This document shows, one piece after another, positions 52,127 to 60,745 of a DNA stretch of 64,000 nt (position 1 is the stretch's first letter; every line of letters starts with the position of its first letter). Origin of the DNA: Paenibacillus rhizosphaerae (GTDB taxonomy: Bacteria; Bacillota; Bacilli; Paenibacillales; Paenibacillaceae); assembly GCF_014192015.1 (NCBI RefSeq), contig NZ_JACHXJ010000002.1, positions 744,001 through 808,000 of the forward strand, read 5' to 3'. Below the pieces are notes generated by a model, which saw only the letters and a list, made by a program, of their open reading frames with translations, did no database searches and was not told the DNA's origin. The position numbers and the translations under genes are program-made.

Positions 52127-52353
52127 AGCGTCTCACCTCTTTTCTAGTAGGTCGCTATATTCAATGCAGCGAAGATAGGAAACGTGCTAGACATGAACCT
52201 CACAAGACATCGGTATTTCTATCACCTTTTAGCGGGAAGAAGGAGGATCATCCATCCTTTGGCTGCATGCAGCCAGTTGTTGGGTATGCCATTCGAATGC
52301 TTTGGGCACATCATAAAATGGAGGTCGCTGGCATAACGCATTCGACAATTTTC

Positions 52354-52362
52354 TGGTATAAT
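52354..52362 (+). promoter_or_regulatory. Extended -10 promoter of pdxK
   Basis: TGGTATAAT combines TATAAT with a TGN extension, 52 bases before the start codon. No good -35 box is seen. Confidence 0.6.
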
Positions 52363-52413
52363 CAACTCAGTTTCAGAAAATAAGCATTCACGCAGAACAA
52401 AGGGGAAATTCAC

Positions 52414-53226
52414 ATGCCGAAGATTATGAAGACGTTAACCATTGCCGGCAGCGACTCCAGCGGGGGCGCAGGCATTCAGGCGGATTTGAAAACTTTCGAA
52501 GAGTACGGCACCTACGGTTTCAGCGCGCTGACCACGATCGTGACCATGGACCCGGACAACGGCTGGCACCATAACGTATATCCGGTGGATCCCACATTGG
52601 TTGCGGAGCAGTTGAAGACGGTTTTTGCCGGTGGACCAGTGGACGCCATGAAGACGGGCATGCTCGGCAGCGTGGATATCGTCCGTGTAGCGGAGCAGGC
52701 GATCAAGAGCAATCAGCAGAAAAACGTGGTCATTGACCCGGTCATGGTCTGCAAAGGCGAAGACGAAGTGCTGAATCCAGAAAGCGCGGAGGCGATTCGC
52801 GACCTGCTTCTTCCACTTGCCACGGTGGTTACGCCCAATCTGTTTGAAGCTGGCGTGTTGTCCGGTCTGGGCAAGCTGACCAGCATCGAGGAGATGAAGG
52901 AAGCGGCCCGCAAAATCCACGGCCTCGGGGCCCAAAACGTCGTTGTCAAAGGCGGCAAGGCGCTCGGTGGCGACCGTGCCATCGACGTCTTCTACGATGG
53001 CAAGGACTTTACCGTTTTGGAAACGGACAAGATTGAACCGGCATACAACCACGGTGCGGGCTGCACCTTCGCCGCGGCGATCACGGGAGGTCTGGCGAAT
53101 GGACTATCTGTCGCAGAGGCGGTAGCCAAAGCCAAAGATTTTGTGTCGGAGGCTATCCGTAGCGGATACCAGTTCAACGAATACGTGGGACCGGTGTTCC
53201 ACGGCGGGTATCGTCTGAACCGCTAA
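52414..53226 (+). CDS. pdxK: Pyridoxine/pyridoxal/pyridoxamine kinase, Bacillus ThiD-like type
   Basis: A 270-residue ribokinase-fold enzyme that phosphorylates vitamin B6 vitamers. It tracks Bacillus subtilis PdxK closely: LTIAGSDSSGGAGIQADLKTF, VIDPVMVCKGEDEVLNPE, VTPNLFEA and the anion hole/catalytic YNHGAGCTFAAAITGGLA. The catalytic-site cysteine in HGAGCTF distinguishes this branch from true HMP kinases, which are otherwise similar. AAAGGGG is eight bases before the ATG. It is a single gene with its own promoter and terminator. Confidence 0.92.
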   Translation: MPKIMKTLTIAGSDSSGGAGIQADLKTFEEYGTYGFSALTTIVTMDPDNGWHHNVYPVDPTLVAEQLKTVFAGGPVDAMKTGMLGSVDIVRVAEQAIKSNQQKNVVIDPVMVCKGEDEVLNPESAEAIRDLLLPLATVVTPNLFEAGVLSGLGKLTSIEEMKEAARKIHGLGAQNVVVKGGKALGGDRAIDVFYDGKDFTVLETDKIEPAYNHGAGCTFAAAITGGLANGLSVAEAVAKAKDFVSEAIRSGYQFNEYVGPVFHGGYRLNR

Positions 53227-53267
53227 TTTCGAAGCAATGAGAAGCAGGCTGATTTGAACCAATGAAG

Positions 53268-53305
53268 AAAAAGGATGCACATTCCAGGAATGTGCATCCT
53301 TTTTT
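53268..53305. terminator. Bidirectional terminator after pdxK
   Basis: GGATGCACATT and AATGTGCATCC form an 11-base perfect stem with a 5-base loop and TTTTTT follows. AAAAA on the other side serves the convergent gene. Confidence 0.88.
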
Positions 53306-53344
53306 CATTTGTTTATTTGACATATGGGTAGTGGGAGAGACCGC

Positions 53345-54289
53345 TCACCGCCGATAGTGAGGCGCGAGCCGCTCCAGTCCGATCGCGCTGATCAGCATCC
53401 GCTGCTTTTTATTCCCGATCAGCTGCTGCGTCCAGTCGACGAATCCACCGTCGCCGATGGCATACGCGATTCCTTGAATTTCGGTCACTAACGTGAATTG
53501 GAGGCCTTGGTAATAAGCGTTATTTGGTTTGGCGGCATGGTGGGAAACGGTTACGTCGACCGATTCCGCTTTGCCGGCCTCGGCTACCCGGCGCACCAGT
53601 CCTTCGGGATCCGCATAACCTTGACGGACCTGGATTTCAACGCTAATGGGACTGTGGAACAACCGGTCGAAAATGTCCCGATATACCCGGATATGCTCCC
53701 AAAAGGAAGGGATTTCAAAGCTGTATGATCCTTGATCCATGCCGGAAGAAACCATGCAAAAGACATGAAAGTGGGGGACCATCCCGGGGGCATGAAACTG
53801 CTGGGCACGCACGTGACGATGTGTCGTACTGAGCCGGATGTGGCGGCTCCGGTTATTCAGCTCACCGCTCTTTAACCCGTCGCTGATATGCAGGGCGAGC
53901 ATGTTGGTAGCATCCGCCACAAGCTCGGTTCCCCTTAAGGCGGATATGACCTTGTTCTGGTCGACGGTGGCGACGACCGAGCACGACCCGAGCGGCGCGG
54001 CAGGAGAGAGCTGAATGGGCTCAAAAGCATGCGCATCGGCGATTTCGAGCACGTCCAGCTCCAGCCGTTTTAAATCGAGCGCGGACACTTCGGCCGGTTT
54101 GACAAACCGGTTGTCACGGTACCTTTTCAACAAATCGGAAGCATTCGCCGCCTTGGTCTGTTCCCTGAATACTTGCAGCAGCAGCGTGCTCAGCTCCGAA
54201 CCAGACAGCCGCCTGCTTATCGTTTCCCATAACGGCCCTTGATCTGATGAATGTTCCGCTTGAATCCTATTTTTGGTTTCATCTGACAC
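53345..54289 (-). CDS. Orphan class II aminoacyl-tRNA synthetase-like protein
   Basis: A 314-residue protein whose C-terminal half resembles the class II synthetase core of the HisS/HisZ kind: IQLSPAAPLGSC, a motif-2-like region around RHIRLSTTHRHVRAQQF to FHVFCMV, and a motif-3-like ending AIGDGGFVDWTQQL to LISAIGLERL. The normal ATP-binding arginine environment of motif 2 is changed, and there is no anticodon domain. GTG start after GGGAGGGA. It may be a regulatory or degenerate paralogue, as HisZ is. The function is unknown and the fold call is from motif shape only. Confidence 0.6.
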   Translation of the reverse strand: MSDETKNRIQAEHSSDQGPLWETISRRLSGSELSTLLLQVFREQTKAANASDLLKRYRDNRFVKPAEVSALDLKRLELDVLEIADAHAFEPIQLSPAAPLGSCSVVATVDQNKVISALRGTELVADATNMLALHISDGLKSGELNNRSRHIRLSTTHRHVRAQQFHAPGMVPHFHVFCMVSSGMDQGSYSFEIPSFWEHIRVYRDIFDRLFHSPISVEIQVRQGYADPEGLVRRVAEAGKAESVDVTVSHHAAKPNNAYYQGLQFTLVTEIQGIAYAIGDGGFVDWTQQLIGNKKQRMLISAIGLERLAPHYRR

Positions 54290-54403
54290 CCGTTATCCCT
54301 CCCAGTGAGCGAACTGTACCGAACACAGCAGCCCCTAATTAGTGGGATTATAAGCAGCAGTTGGAACTGGTGTCAAGGCAGCTGCGAATAGAATCGTGAC
54401 ATC

Positions 54404-54443
54404 AAAAAGAAGGCCGGGCATCCAAAACGGACACCCAGCCTTC
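54404..54443 (-). terminator. Terminator of the DUF2653 unit
   Basis: On the minus strand GAAGGC pairs with GGCCTTC, with interior TCC/GGA pairing, and TTTTT follows. Confidence 0.75.
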
Positions 54444-54450
54444 GGTATAA

Positions 54451-54750
54451 TTAATACGCCTGTTCGACTTCAACGTCAACGTGCGCCGTGATCTCTTCAT
54501 CCAAATCCAGCGTCACCTGCTCACGGTAGGCCCGGATGTTATATTCGCTGTAGAGGTAGCGGAGGATAGCTTCAATCATGTTGGACTCGACCAAGTATTG
54601 GCTCCGTCCCTGCGCCCAAACCTCTGCGCTATATCCGGTTTCCTCTTCCCAGCTGAGCTCCACCTGCACATCCGTCGGACGGATCTGCTTACGCTCGGCG
54701 GTATGAAGACAAATCGCGTTCACGATTTCATCCATGGTGAGAATCAACAT
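54451..54750 (-). CDS. DUF2653 (YxcD-like) protein
   Basis: A 99-residue cytoplasmic protein that resembles Bacillus subtilis YxcD. Shared pieces include DEIVNAICLHTAERKQIRPTDVQVELSWEEETGYSAEVW and a C-terminal acidic strand LDLDEEITAHVDVEVE. It starts two bases after the stop of the upstream membrane-protein gene without its own strong ribosome site, so it is translationally coupled. The function of the family is unknown. Confidence 0.87.
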   Translation of the reverse strand: MLILTMDEIVNAICLHTAERKQIRPTDVQVELSWEEETGYSAEVWAQGRSQYLVESNMIEAILRYLYSEYNIRAYREQVTLDLDEEITAHVDVEVEQAY

Positions 54751-54752
54751 GA

Positions 54753-55190
54753 TTAATACCGTCCGTCATTTGGATTCGGTCGTTTCCGGTTGCGGAACGC
54801 TCGGTACCCGGCCCGGATGAGCGAGAAGATAACGTAAATGGCCAGCAGGTTGATGATCAATCCGAAGAAATCACCCAGGAATCCCATGTTGCTGAACATG
54901 CCGCCGAACAAAAGTCCGGCCAATCCGCCGATCATAAGTCCCTTCATGAAGCTGCCGCCGCTGAAAAAGCCGCGTTTTGCCGTCGTGCCGGCCGTGCCCG
55001 AGGTGTTGTTGGTCGACTTGTTAACGTTGCTGTTCGGCGTCGACTTGCTCGGCGTGTTCGTGTAGGATCTTGTGCCGGATTTAAAACCACCGCCTGCACG
55101 TCTGGCGTCCGCGTTATCCGGTACGGTAACGGCGAAGAAAAACGTAAACGCCAATGCAATCAGCATCCACTTCTGTAAAAATTTTTTCAT
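54753..55190 (-). CDS. Conserved membrane protein with signal peptide and Ser/Thr/Asn linker
   Basis: A 145-residue protein: a cleavable-type N-terminal hydrophobic segment ending near DNADA, a low-complexity linker rich in Ser, Thr and Asn (SYTNTPSKSTPNSNVNKSTN), a glycine-rich hydrophobic region (GLMIGGLAGLLFGGMF) and a transmembrane segment, then a basic tail RAFRNRKRPNPN. The layout resembles Tim44-like/YtxH-like precursors but lacks the Tim44 domain. It is coupled to the DUF2653 gene. The function is unknown. Confidence 0.8.
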   Translation of the reverse strand: MKKFLQKWMLIALAFTFFFAVTVPDNADARRAGGGFKSGTRSYTNTPSKSTPNSNVNKSTNNTSGTAGTTAKRGFFSGGSFMKGLMIGGLAGLLFGGMFSNMGFLGDFFGLIINLLAIYVIFSLIRAGYRAFRNRKRPNPNDGRY

Positions 55191-55328
55191 GGTTTGAAAT
55201 ATACCTCCCTGAGAATGGTCAAAGCATGTCTATCTGATAATACATTACGTACCAAATATCTTAAGGTTTCAAAATTAATTAAATTAATTTTTGCCGATAA
55301 AAGATGAATAATGTCAGCTGCATAAAAT

Positions 55329-55889
55329 TTACGGTTGGACGAATGTCGGAGGCTCTGAATAATCGCATTCTTTCAATATGCCCAGAACCCAGTTGCACCA
55401 TTCCAAACCGGCCGCGGCATTAAAGATGCCTTTCTGGATCAGCAGGTGATCGTAAAATGCCCGGGTACCGAATTTCTTATGATCCTCCGTCACTTTGCCC
55501 TGCATCGATTGGAACGATTCGAGCCGTCGGGCGAAGTATGATTTGCGTGATTCCACGATGTCGATGGCGTTGTCCCTGTCGGTCATCCACATGCAGAAGG
55601 TTTTCATCGATAATTCGTCGCGGGTCACCGGATCGGGAAGCGGTTTGTACATCCATTCCTTGAGCTTGCGGATGCCGCTGTCCGTTATGGAATATACCTT
55701 TTTATCCGGTTTGTCGCATTGTTTCACCCAATGGGAGCTCAGCAGCTCATTCTCTTCCATTTGCGCCAGCAGCGGATAGATTTGGCTGTGCTTGGCTTGC
55801 CAGAACGGCTGAATCTTGAGCATCACGTCATATCCTGATCCGGGTTCCCGTGCAAGGAAAGCTAGTAGTCCATAGGAAAGAGTATTCAT
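55329..55889 (-). CDS. PadR-family transcriptional regulator
   Basis: A 186-residue protein with an N-terminal winged helix (SYGLLAFLAREPGSGYDVMLKIQPFWQAKHSQIYPLLAQMEENELL and KVYSITDSGIRKLKEW) and the C-terminal alpha-helical dimer domain of the PadR/Vir_act_alpha_C type. GGAGAT precedes ATG 55889; the longer frame to 55937 has no support. A perfect palindrome 39-50 bases upstream of the start is its likely operator. No obvious target transporter lies next to it. Confidence 0.92.
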   Translation of the reverse strand: MNTLSYGLLAFLAREPGSGYDVMLKIQPFWQAKHSQIYPLLAQMEENELLSSHWVKQCDKPDKKVYSITDSGIRKLKEWMYKPLPDPVTRDELSMKTFCMWMTDRDNAIDIVESRKSYFARRLESFQSMQGKVTEDHKKFGTRAFYDHLLIQKGIFNAAAGLEWCNWVLGILKECDYSEPPTFVQP

Positions 55890-55927
55890 TAGCATATCTC
55901 CTATACGTGAGATGATCTTATCAACCA

Positions 55928-55939
55928 AAGTGTACACTT
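55928..55939. promoter_or_regulatory. Candidate PadR operator
   Basis: AAGTGTACACTT is a perfect 12-base palindrome upstream of padR. PadR-family sites often contain GTGT/ACAC or ATGT/ACAT half-sites. Confidence 0.5.
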
Positions 55940-56081
55940 AAACTGTATGGTTTTCAACCTGAGCTCATGACTGAAAAAGCGTTAAGGCACGAACAAAGAA
56001 GATGAGATTCGGCTAACACAGGTAAATCGAATTTTAAACAGCGGGTTCGGCGCTGGGGCTCTGCTTCTGTTCACAAAATAG

Positions 56082-56111
56082 AAAAACACGGATGAAGATC
56101 ATCCGTGTTTT
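56082..56111 (-). terminator. Terminator of the carbonic anhydrase gene
   Basis: AAAACACGGATG and CATCCGTGTTTT form a 12-base stem with a 5-base loop, followed on the minus strand by a T-run. Confidence 0.88.
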
Positions 56112-56127
56112 GCAATCCAAGCGTATT

Positions 56128-56691
56128 CTATTTATCATATCCGTCGACAACCAGCTCGAGGTGGCCCGTTTTCGGATCGATGACCATGCCGTGAACGCTG
56201 CAGCCCGGCGGGAGAAGCGGGTGATTCTTGATCAGGCCGACGGTTCCTTTTACGCCTTCTTGAACGTTATCGAATCCGCGCAGCCACTCATTCAGATTAA
56301 TGCCGGAGTTCTCCAGCGTCGACAGCACCTCATCGGTGATGCCGCGCTCCTTCATATGCTCGATCATGACGTCTGCATTGAGCGCCGCCATGCCGCAGTC
56401 CAGATGCCCGACGACGATGACTTCGTCAGCTTTCAGTTCATACAGGGCGACGAGGACGCTCCGCATGACGCTGCCGAACGGATGCGAGATGATCGCTCCG
56501 GCGTTTTTGATAAGCTTCACGTCGCCGTTGCGGACGTTCATTGCTTTAGGCAGCAGCTCTACGAGGCGTGTATCCATGCAGGTAACGATGACGAGCTTTT
56601 TCTCGGGAAACTTGCCGGTAATATATTTTTCGTACTCTTTACTTTCTACAAACTGCTGATTGAACTCCAAAATTTGCGAAACGGTTGTCAT
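56128..56691 (-). CDS. Beta-class carbonic anhydrase
   Basis: A 187-residue zinc enzyme that interconverts carbon dioxide and bicarbonate. The zinc ligands are Cys38 (in VTCMDTR, with the Asp40-Arg42 dyad), His96 and Cys99 (VVGHLDCGM). It resembles the YtiB type of Firmicutes. AAGGAG precedes the ATG. It is a single gene with its own terminator, upstream of the HesB-like gene in the same direction but separated by 49 bases. Confidence 0.93.
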   Translation of the reverse strand: MTTVSQILEFNQQFVESKEYEKYITGKFPEKKLVIVTCMDTRLVELLPKAMNVRNGDVKLIKNAGAIISHPFGSVMRSVLVALYELKADEVIVVGHLDCGMAALNADVMIEHMKERGITDEVLSTLENSGINLNEWLRGFDNVQEGVKGTVGLIKNHPLLPPGCSVHGMVIDPKTGHLELVVDGYDK

Positions 56692-56739
56692 AATGAATTG
56701 CTCCTTCCATAGTTGGGTAATGATGCATGATGTAAGGCG

Positions 56740-57063
56740 TCAACGCTTATCCACTAGCCTGATATTTTGACCGTACAGCTGGCCGTCCCCGGTAAGCCGG
56801 AACGATGGATAATTTTTTTCGGAGTCAAGGTATAAATGCTCTTCGAAAAAAACCGCCTGCAGGCGGTGAATAATAAAATGCAGATGATTAGTCTGTATTT
56901 CCACATCATCGGCTTCTTTGGCGGAAACGATCCAGAGTGCCGGCAGCCCGTTAACGCCGCAGCCACAGCCTTCGGAATCGTAGGCAAGCCGGATCATGGC
57001 CGGCTCCGTTCCGGCTAGCGACTCGATATGCTCTTTGGCGGTTTCGGTAACTTGGATATCCAC
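56740..57063 (-). CDS. HesB/YqkB-like iron-sulfur-cluster family protein
   Basis: A 107-residue protein. The N-terminal half MIRLAYDSEGCGCGVNGLPALWIV matches the YqkB-like branch of the HesB/IscA family, with the Cys-Gly-Cys pair. The C-terminal cysteine pair of true A-type carriers is absent, so it may not carry clusters. GTG start with AAGGAG about 14 bases upstream. It is divergent from the M32 peptidase gene. Confidence 0.85.
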   Translation of the reverse strand: MDIQVTETAKEHIESLAGTEPAMIRLAYDSEGCGCGVNGLPALWIVSAKEADDVEIQTNHLHFIIHRLQAVFFEEHLYLDSEKNYPSFRLTGDGQLYGQNIRLVDKR

Positions 57064-57186
57064 GGCGGGTTTCAGGCTCCTTCCCTATGTAAAAAGGATA
57101 ATAGCGTCTATTAAATATTGATTATACTTTCCAGTAAAAGTATCATCAAGAAGGAAGAAAAAATTCGGCGTGAGGTGAACCTAATT

Positions 57187-58704
57187 ATGGAAAAGGAAGC
57201 AAAAGCGACATTGGACTCATTTCTCGGACTGGTCCGCAAAATCAGAAGCTATGACGAAGCCATCGGCTTGATGCATTGGGATTTGCGGACAGGTGCACCT
57301 CGTAAAGGAGCGGAGCAGCGTTCCGAAGTGATCGGCATGCTGTCGGCGGAAGACTTCAAACTCCGAATTTCGGATGAAATGGGCTCGTATCTGGAGGCGT
57401 TGACCCGTCCTGATACATACGAGGAACTGGACGATATTTCCAGAAGGATCGTTGACGAGTGTAAAAAAGAATATGACGAGAACAAGAGTATCCCGGCGGA
57501 AAAGTTTCAGGAATTTATGGTGCTGTCGTCCCACTCCCAGACGATTTGGGAGGAAGCGAAGGCGAAGAGCGATTTTGCCATGCTTGAGCCGAACCTGACG
57601 AAGCTGGTGGGCATACTGAAGGATTTCATCGGTTATTGGGGCGTCAAGGGAACGCCATATGATACGCTGCTGGACCGTTATGAGCCGGATATGACGGTTG
57701 AGAAGCTGGACCAGGTGTTCAGCAAGCTTCGTGACCGGCTGGTGCCGCTGGTGGAGGCGATTGCGGCATCTCCGAACAAACCGGATACCACTTTCCTGGA
57801 CCAGCTGTTCGAGCAGGAGCAGCAGGCAAAGATGAGCCGCTTCATTCTGGGCGAAATGGGGTACGATTTCGAGGCAGGGCGCCTCGATGAGAGCGTTCAC
57901 CCGTTTGCGACCGGCTTGAACCCGGGAGATGTGCGGATTACGACCCATTATTTGCAGGACGACGTAACCAGCGCGCTGTTCAGCTCCCTTCATGAAGGCG
58001 GCCACGCTCTGTACGAGCAAAACGTGAGCAAGGAGCTGGCCGGAACGCCCCTCGCCCAGGGAACATCGATGGGCATTCACGAATCGCAGTCCCGCCTGTG
58101 GGAAAACATGATCGGACGCAGCCACGCTTTTTGGGAACGCTACTATGCCGACCTGCAGCAGCATTTCCCGCAGCAGCTGAAAGACGTGCAGCTGGATGAT
58201 TTTTACCGGGCCGTCAACCGCGTAGAAAATTCCCTCATCCGGATCGAATCCGACGAGCTGACATATAACCTGCATATCATTATCCGCTATGAAATCGAGA
58301 AGATGCTGTTTAATGAAGGGCTTGAGGTCAAGGACCTGCCTAAGGTATGGAACGAGAAGTACGAGCAGTATCTCGGCATTACGCCGCCAAGCGACAGCCT
58401 GGGCGTCCTTCAGGATGTGCACTGGTCCGGCGGGGATTTCGGTTACTTCGCCTCCTACTCTCTCGGCAACATGTATGCTGCGCAAATCATGAACACGCTG
58501 CGCAAGGAAATGCCCGAGCTGGATCAGCATATCAAGGAAGGCAATCTGGCACCGATCCGCGAATGGCTCACGGAGAAGATTTACCGCTACGGCAAGAGCC
58601 GCAAGCCGTCCGAGATCATTCTGCAGGTGACCGGCGAAGAGCTGAACCCGGACTATTTGGCCGATTACCTGGAAACCAAATATAAGGAAATTTATCAATT
58701 GTAA
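57187..58704 (+). CDS. M32-family metallocarboxypeptidase
   Basis: A 505-residue cytoplasmic zinc carboxypeptidase (Taq/Pfu carboxypeptidase type), which removes C-terminal residues from peptides. Motifs: HPF (238-240), DVRITT (248-253, the DxRxT motif), the zinc site HEGGH (269-273), and HESQSRLWEN (298-307), which provides the third ligand Glu. GAGGTGA 11 bases upstream sets ATG 57187; an in-frame extension from 57118 lacks a site. It is a single gene with a long terminator hairpin downstream. Confidence 0.96.
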   Translation: MEKEAKATLDSFLGLVRKIRSYDEAIGLMHWDLRTGAPRKGAEQRSEVIGMLSAEDFKLRISDEMGSYLEALTRPDTYEELDDISRRIVDECKKEYDENKSIPAEKFQEFMVLSSHSQTIWEEAKAKSDFAMLEPNLTKLVGILKDFIGYWGVKGTPYDTLLDRYEPDMTVEKLDQVFSKLRDRLVPLVEAIAASPNKPDTTFLDQLFEQEQQAKMSRFILGEMGYDFEAGRLDESVHPFATGLNPGDVRITTHYLQDDVTSALFSSLHEGGHALYEQNVSKELAGTPLAQGTSMGIHESQSRLWENMIGRSHAFWERYYADLQQHFPQQLKDVQLDDFYRAVNRVENSLIRIESDELTYNLHIIIRYEIEKMLFNEGLEVKDLPKVWNEKYEQYLGITPPSDSLGVLQDVHWSGGDFGYFASYSLGNMYAAQIMNTLRKEMPELDQHIKEGNLAPIREWLTEKIYRYGKSRKPSEIILQVTGEELNPDYLADYLETKYKEIYQL

Positions 58705-58759
58705 TGCACCGCAGGAGCATTTAACGAAACTCCAATCCTATAAACGCGAGCGTTGAAGC

Positions 58760-58822
58760 ACCCCTGTCACTTCCGTAAAGGAGCCCCGAGGCTACTTGAG
58801 GAAATGGCGGGGGTATTTTTTT
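58760..58822 (+). terminator. Long imperfect terminator hairpin after the M32 gene
   Basis: ACCCCTGTCACTTCC pairs with GGAAATGGCGGGGGT with two mismatches and G-U pairs, and AGCC/GGCT forms an inner hairpin. Seven T residues follow. I looked for riboswitch motifs and saw none. Confidence 0.7.
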
Positions 58823-58912
58823 GTTCGTCCGTGGCCATGTTTAACCCTTTGCTGGGCGCATGCATAAGATGGCGTATGGCTGGAACGCGAAGAAGGATGG
58901 AGGACAATGACA

Positions 58913-59923
58913 ATGAGAAAGGGAAAACGTGGATTCGCCCTGGTGCTCGCGGCGGTTCTCTTTTGCGCAGCCGTGCTGTCCGGTTGCTCCGGAAGCAAAG
59001 GCGACGTGAAGGTCAAAATTGGTGAAGTGACGCGCTCGGTATTTTACGCACCGGAGTATGTGGCGCTTGGGAAAGGCTTTTTTAAGGAAGAAGGACTGGA
59101 TGTGGAACTGCAGACGATTCCCGGCGGAGATAAGACGATGACCGCGCTGCTCTCGGGTGCCATCGATGTGGCCCTGGTCGGATCCGAGACGTCGATATAC
59201 GTATATCAGCAGGGTTCGGACGATCCGGTGATCAACTTCGGTCAGGTGACGCAGACGGACGGCACGTTCCTTGTCTCGAGGCAGGGTGAGGGAGAGATGG
59301 ACTGGAACCAGCTGAAAGGAAAAACCTTCCTCGGACAGCGCAAGGGCGGCATGCCGCAGATGGCCGGCGAGTTTACGCTGAGAAAGCATGGCATCGATCC
59401 GCATCAGGATCTGAACCTGATCCAAAATATCGATTTTGCCAATATCGCTTCGGCGTTTTTGTCCGGAACGGGAGAATACGTGCAGCTGTTTGAGCCGCAG
59501 GCCTCGATTTTTGAAAAAGAAGGGAAAGGGCATGTCGTTGCTTCATTCGGGGTGGAAAGCGGACATCTGCCCTATACGGTGTTTATGAGCAAGCAGAGCT
59601 ATATCAAGAAAAACGCGGAAACCGTCCAAAAATTTACGAACGCGCTCCAGAAAGCGCAAAATTGGGTGCAGCAGCATACTCCCGAGGAGATCGCCGACGT
59701 CATTCTTCCTTATTTTAAGGACACCGACAAGGATATCGTCGTATCGGCGGTCAAACGGTATAAGGATCAGGGAACGTACGCGACGGATCCCGTCGTGGAT
59801 GAGACGGAGTGGAACAACCTGCTGGACGTTATGGATCAGGCGGGCGAACTGAAGGAGAAGGTGCCTGCCTCCGCCATCGTAGACAACAGTTTTGCCGAAA
59901 AGGCCAAATCGTCTGTTAAGTAA
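58913..59923 (+). CDS. ABC transporter substrate-binding lipoprotein, SsuA/ThiY (NMT1) type
   Basis: A 336-residue lipoprotein with a LSGC lipobox near residue 25. The fold signature is VFYAPEYVALGKGFFKEEGLDVELQTIPGGDKTMTALLSGAIDVALVGSE, typical of NitT/TauT-family binding proteins for nitrate, sulfonates or thiamin precursors. GGAGGACA is three bases from ATG 58907 and nine from 58913. It starts a complete binding protein-ATPase-permease operon. The ligand is unknown; no adjacent metabolic gene helps. Confidence 0.9.
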   Translation: MRKGKRGFALVLAAVLFCAAVLSGCSGSKGDVKVKIGEVTRSVFYAPEYVALGKGFFKEEGLDVELQTIPGGDKTMTALLSGAIDVALVGSETSIYVYQQGSDDPVINFGQVTQTDGTFLVSRQGEGEMDWNQLKGKTFLGQRKGGMPQMAGEFTLRKHGIDPHQDLNLIQNIDFANIASAFLSGTGEYVQLFEPQASIFEKEGKGHVVASFGVESGHLPYTVFMSKQSYIKKNAETVQKFTNALQKAQNWVQQHTPEEIADVILPYFKDTDKDIVVSAVKRYKDQGTYATDPVVDETEWNNLLDVMDQAGELKEKVPASAIVDNSFAEKAKSSVK

Positions 59924-59948
59924 TAGTTACGGAGAGGAGATCGTGCGC

Positions 59949-60719
59949 ATGGAGCCGGTAGTCGAACTTAAAAATTTGACGCATGTATATGTCAATGACA
60001 GAGAAGCTTCGCTCGCTGTCGAAGGACTGAATCTGACGGTATATCCCGGAGAGTTTATCAGCCTGGTTGGGCCGAGCGGATGCGGAAAAACGACGATTCT
60101 GTCCATGATCGCCGGGCTCTTGCATCCGACGAACGGCGAGGTGCTCGTCTATGGTCGGAAGGTAGGGGGGCCTTCTCCTGATGTCGGGTATATGCTGCAG
60201 CAGGACTATCTGTTCCCTTGGCGCACGATCCTCCAGAACGCGGCGATCGGACTTGAGGTGACGGGGCGCCTGCAGCGGGAATCGATGGATCATTTGACGC
60301 AGCTGCTTGACGAAATGGGACTGGAAGGAACGGGAGGCTTATACCCGCAGCAGCTGTCGGGTGGGATGAGACAGCGGGTTGCGCTGGTGCGGACGCTGTC
60401 GACCGATCCCGGCCTGCTTCTGCTCGACGAGCCCTTCTCAGCGCTGGACTACCAGACCAAGCTGCAGCTTGAAGACTTAATTGCCGGGACGCTGCGGGAG
60501 AAGAACAAAACGGCGATTCTGGTCACGCATGACTTATCCGAGGCCGTGGCCGTCAGCGACCGGGTCATTCTGCTGGGTAAAAATCCCGGCCGAATCCGCC
60601 GTACCTTTGAAGTACCCGGGCACATCCGGGAAACACAGCCTTTCTATGCCAGAAAGGAGGAAGGTTTCAATGAATTGTTTCACGAAATCTGGCGCGAGAT
60701 GGAGACGGAGGAAGACTGA
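59949..60719 (+). CDS. ABC transporter ATP-binding protein, SsuB/TauB type
   Basis: A 256-residue ATPase: Walker A GPSGCGKTT, Q-loop QQDYLFPW, signature QLSGGMRQRVALVR, Walker B LLLLDEPFSALD and H-loop VTHDLSEAV, all intact. GGAGAGGAGA is eight bases before ATG 59949; GTG 59943 is too close. It overlaps no gene but lies 25 bases past the binding-protein stop and drives the permease that follows. Confidence 0.95.
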   Translation: MEPVVELKNLTHVYVNDREASLAVEGLNLTVYPGEFISLVGPSGCGKTTILSMIAGLLHPTNGEVLVYGRKVGGPSPDVGYMLQQDYLFPWRTILQNAAIGLEVTGRLQRESMDHLTQLLDEMGLEGTGGLYPQQLSGGMRQRVALVRTLSTDPGLLLLDEPFSALDYQTKLQLEDLIAGTLREKNKTAILVTHDLSEAVAVSDRVILLGKNPGRIRRTFEVPGHIRETQPFYARKEEGFNELFHEIWREMETEED

Positions 60720-60745
60720 CAAATGGATGAAGGGAGGCGGCGCGT

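Noticed and set aside
57217..58698. A 493-codon open frame on the minus strand
   Set aside because: It is antisense to the M32 carboxypeptidase gene, which carries HEGGH and the other family motifs. No ribosome site or domain.
58741..58822. Structured leader before the ABC operon considered as a riboswitch
   Set aside because: No conserved TPP, SAM, FMN, T-box or other known motif is visible. The structure fits a long terminator of the upstream peptidase gene.
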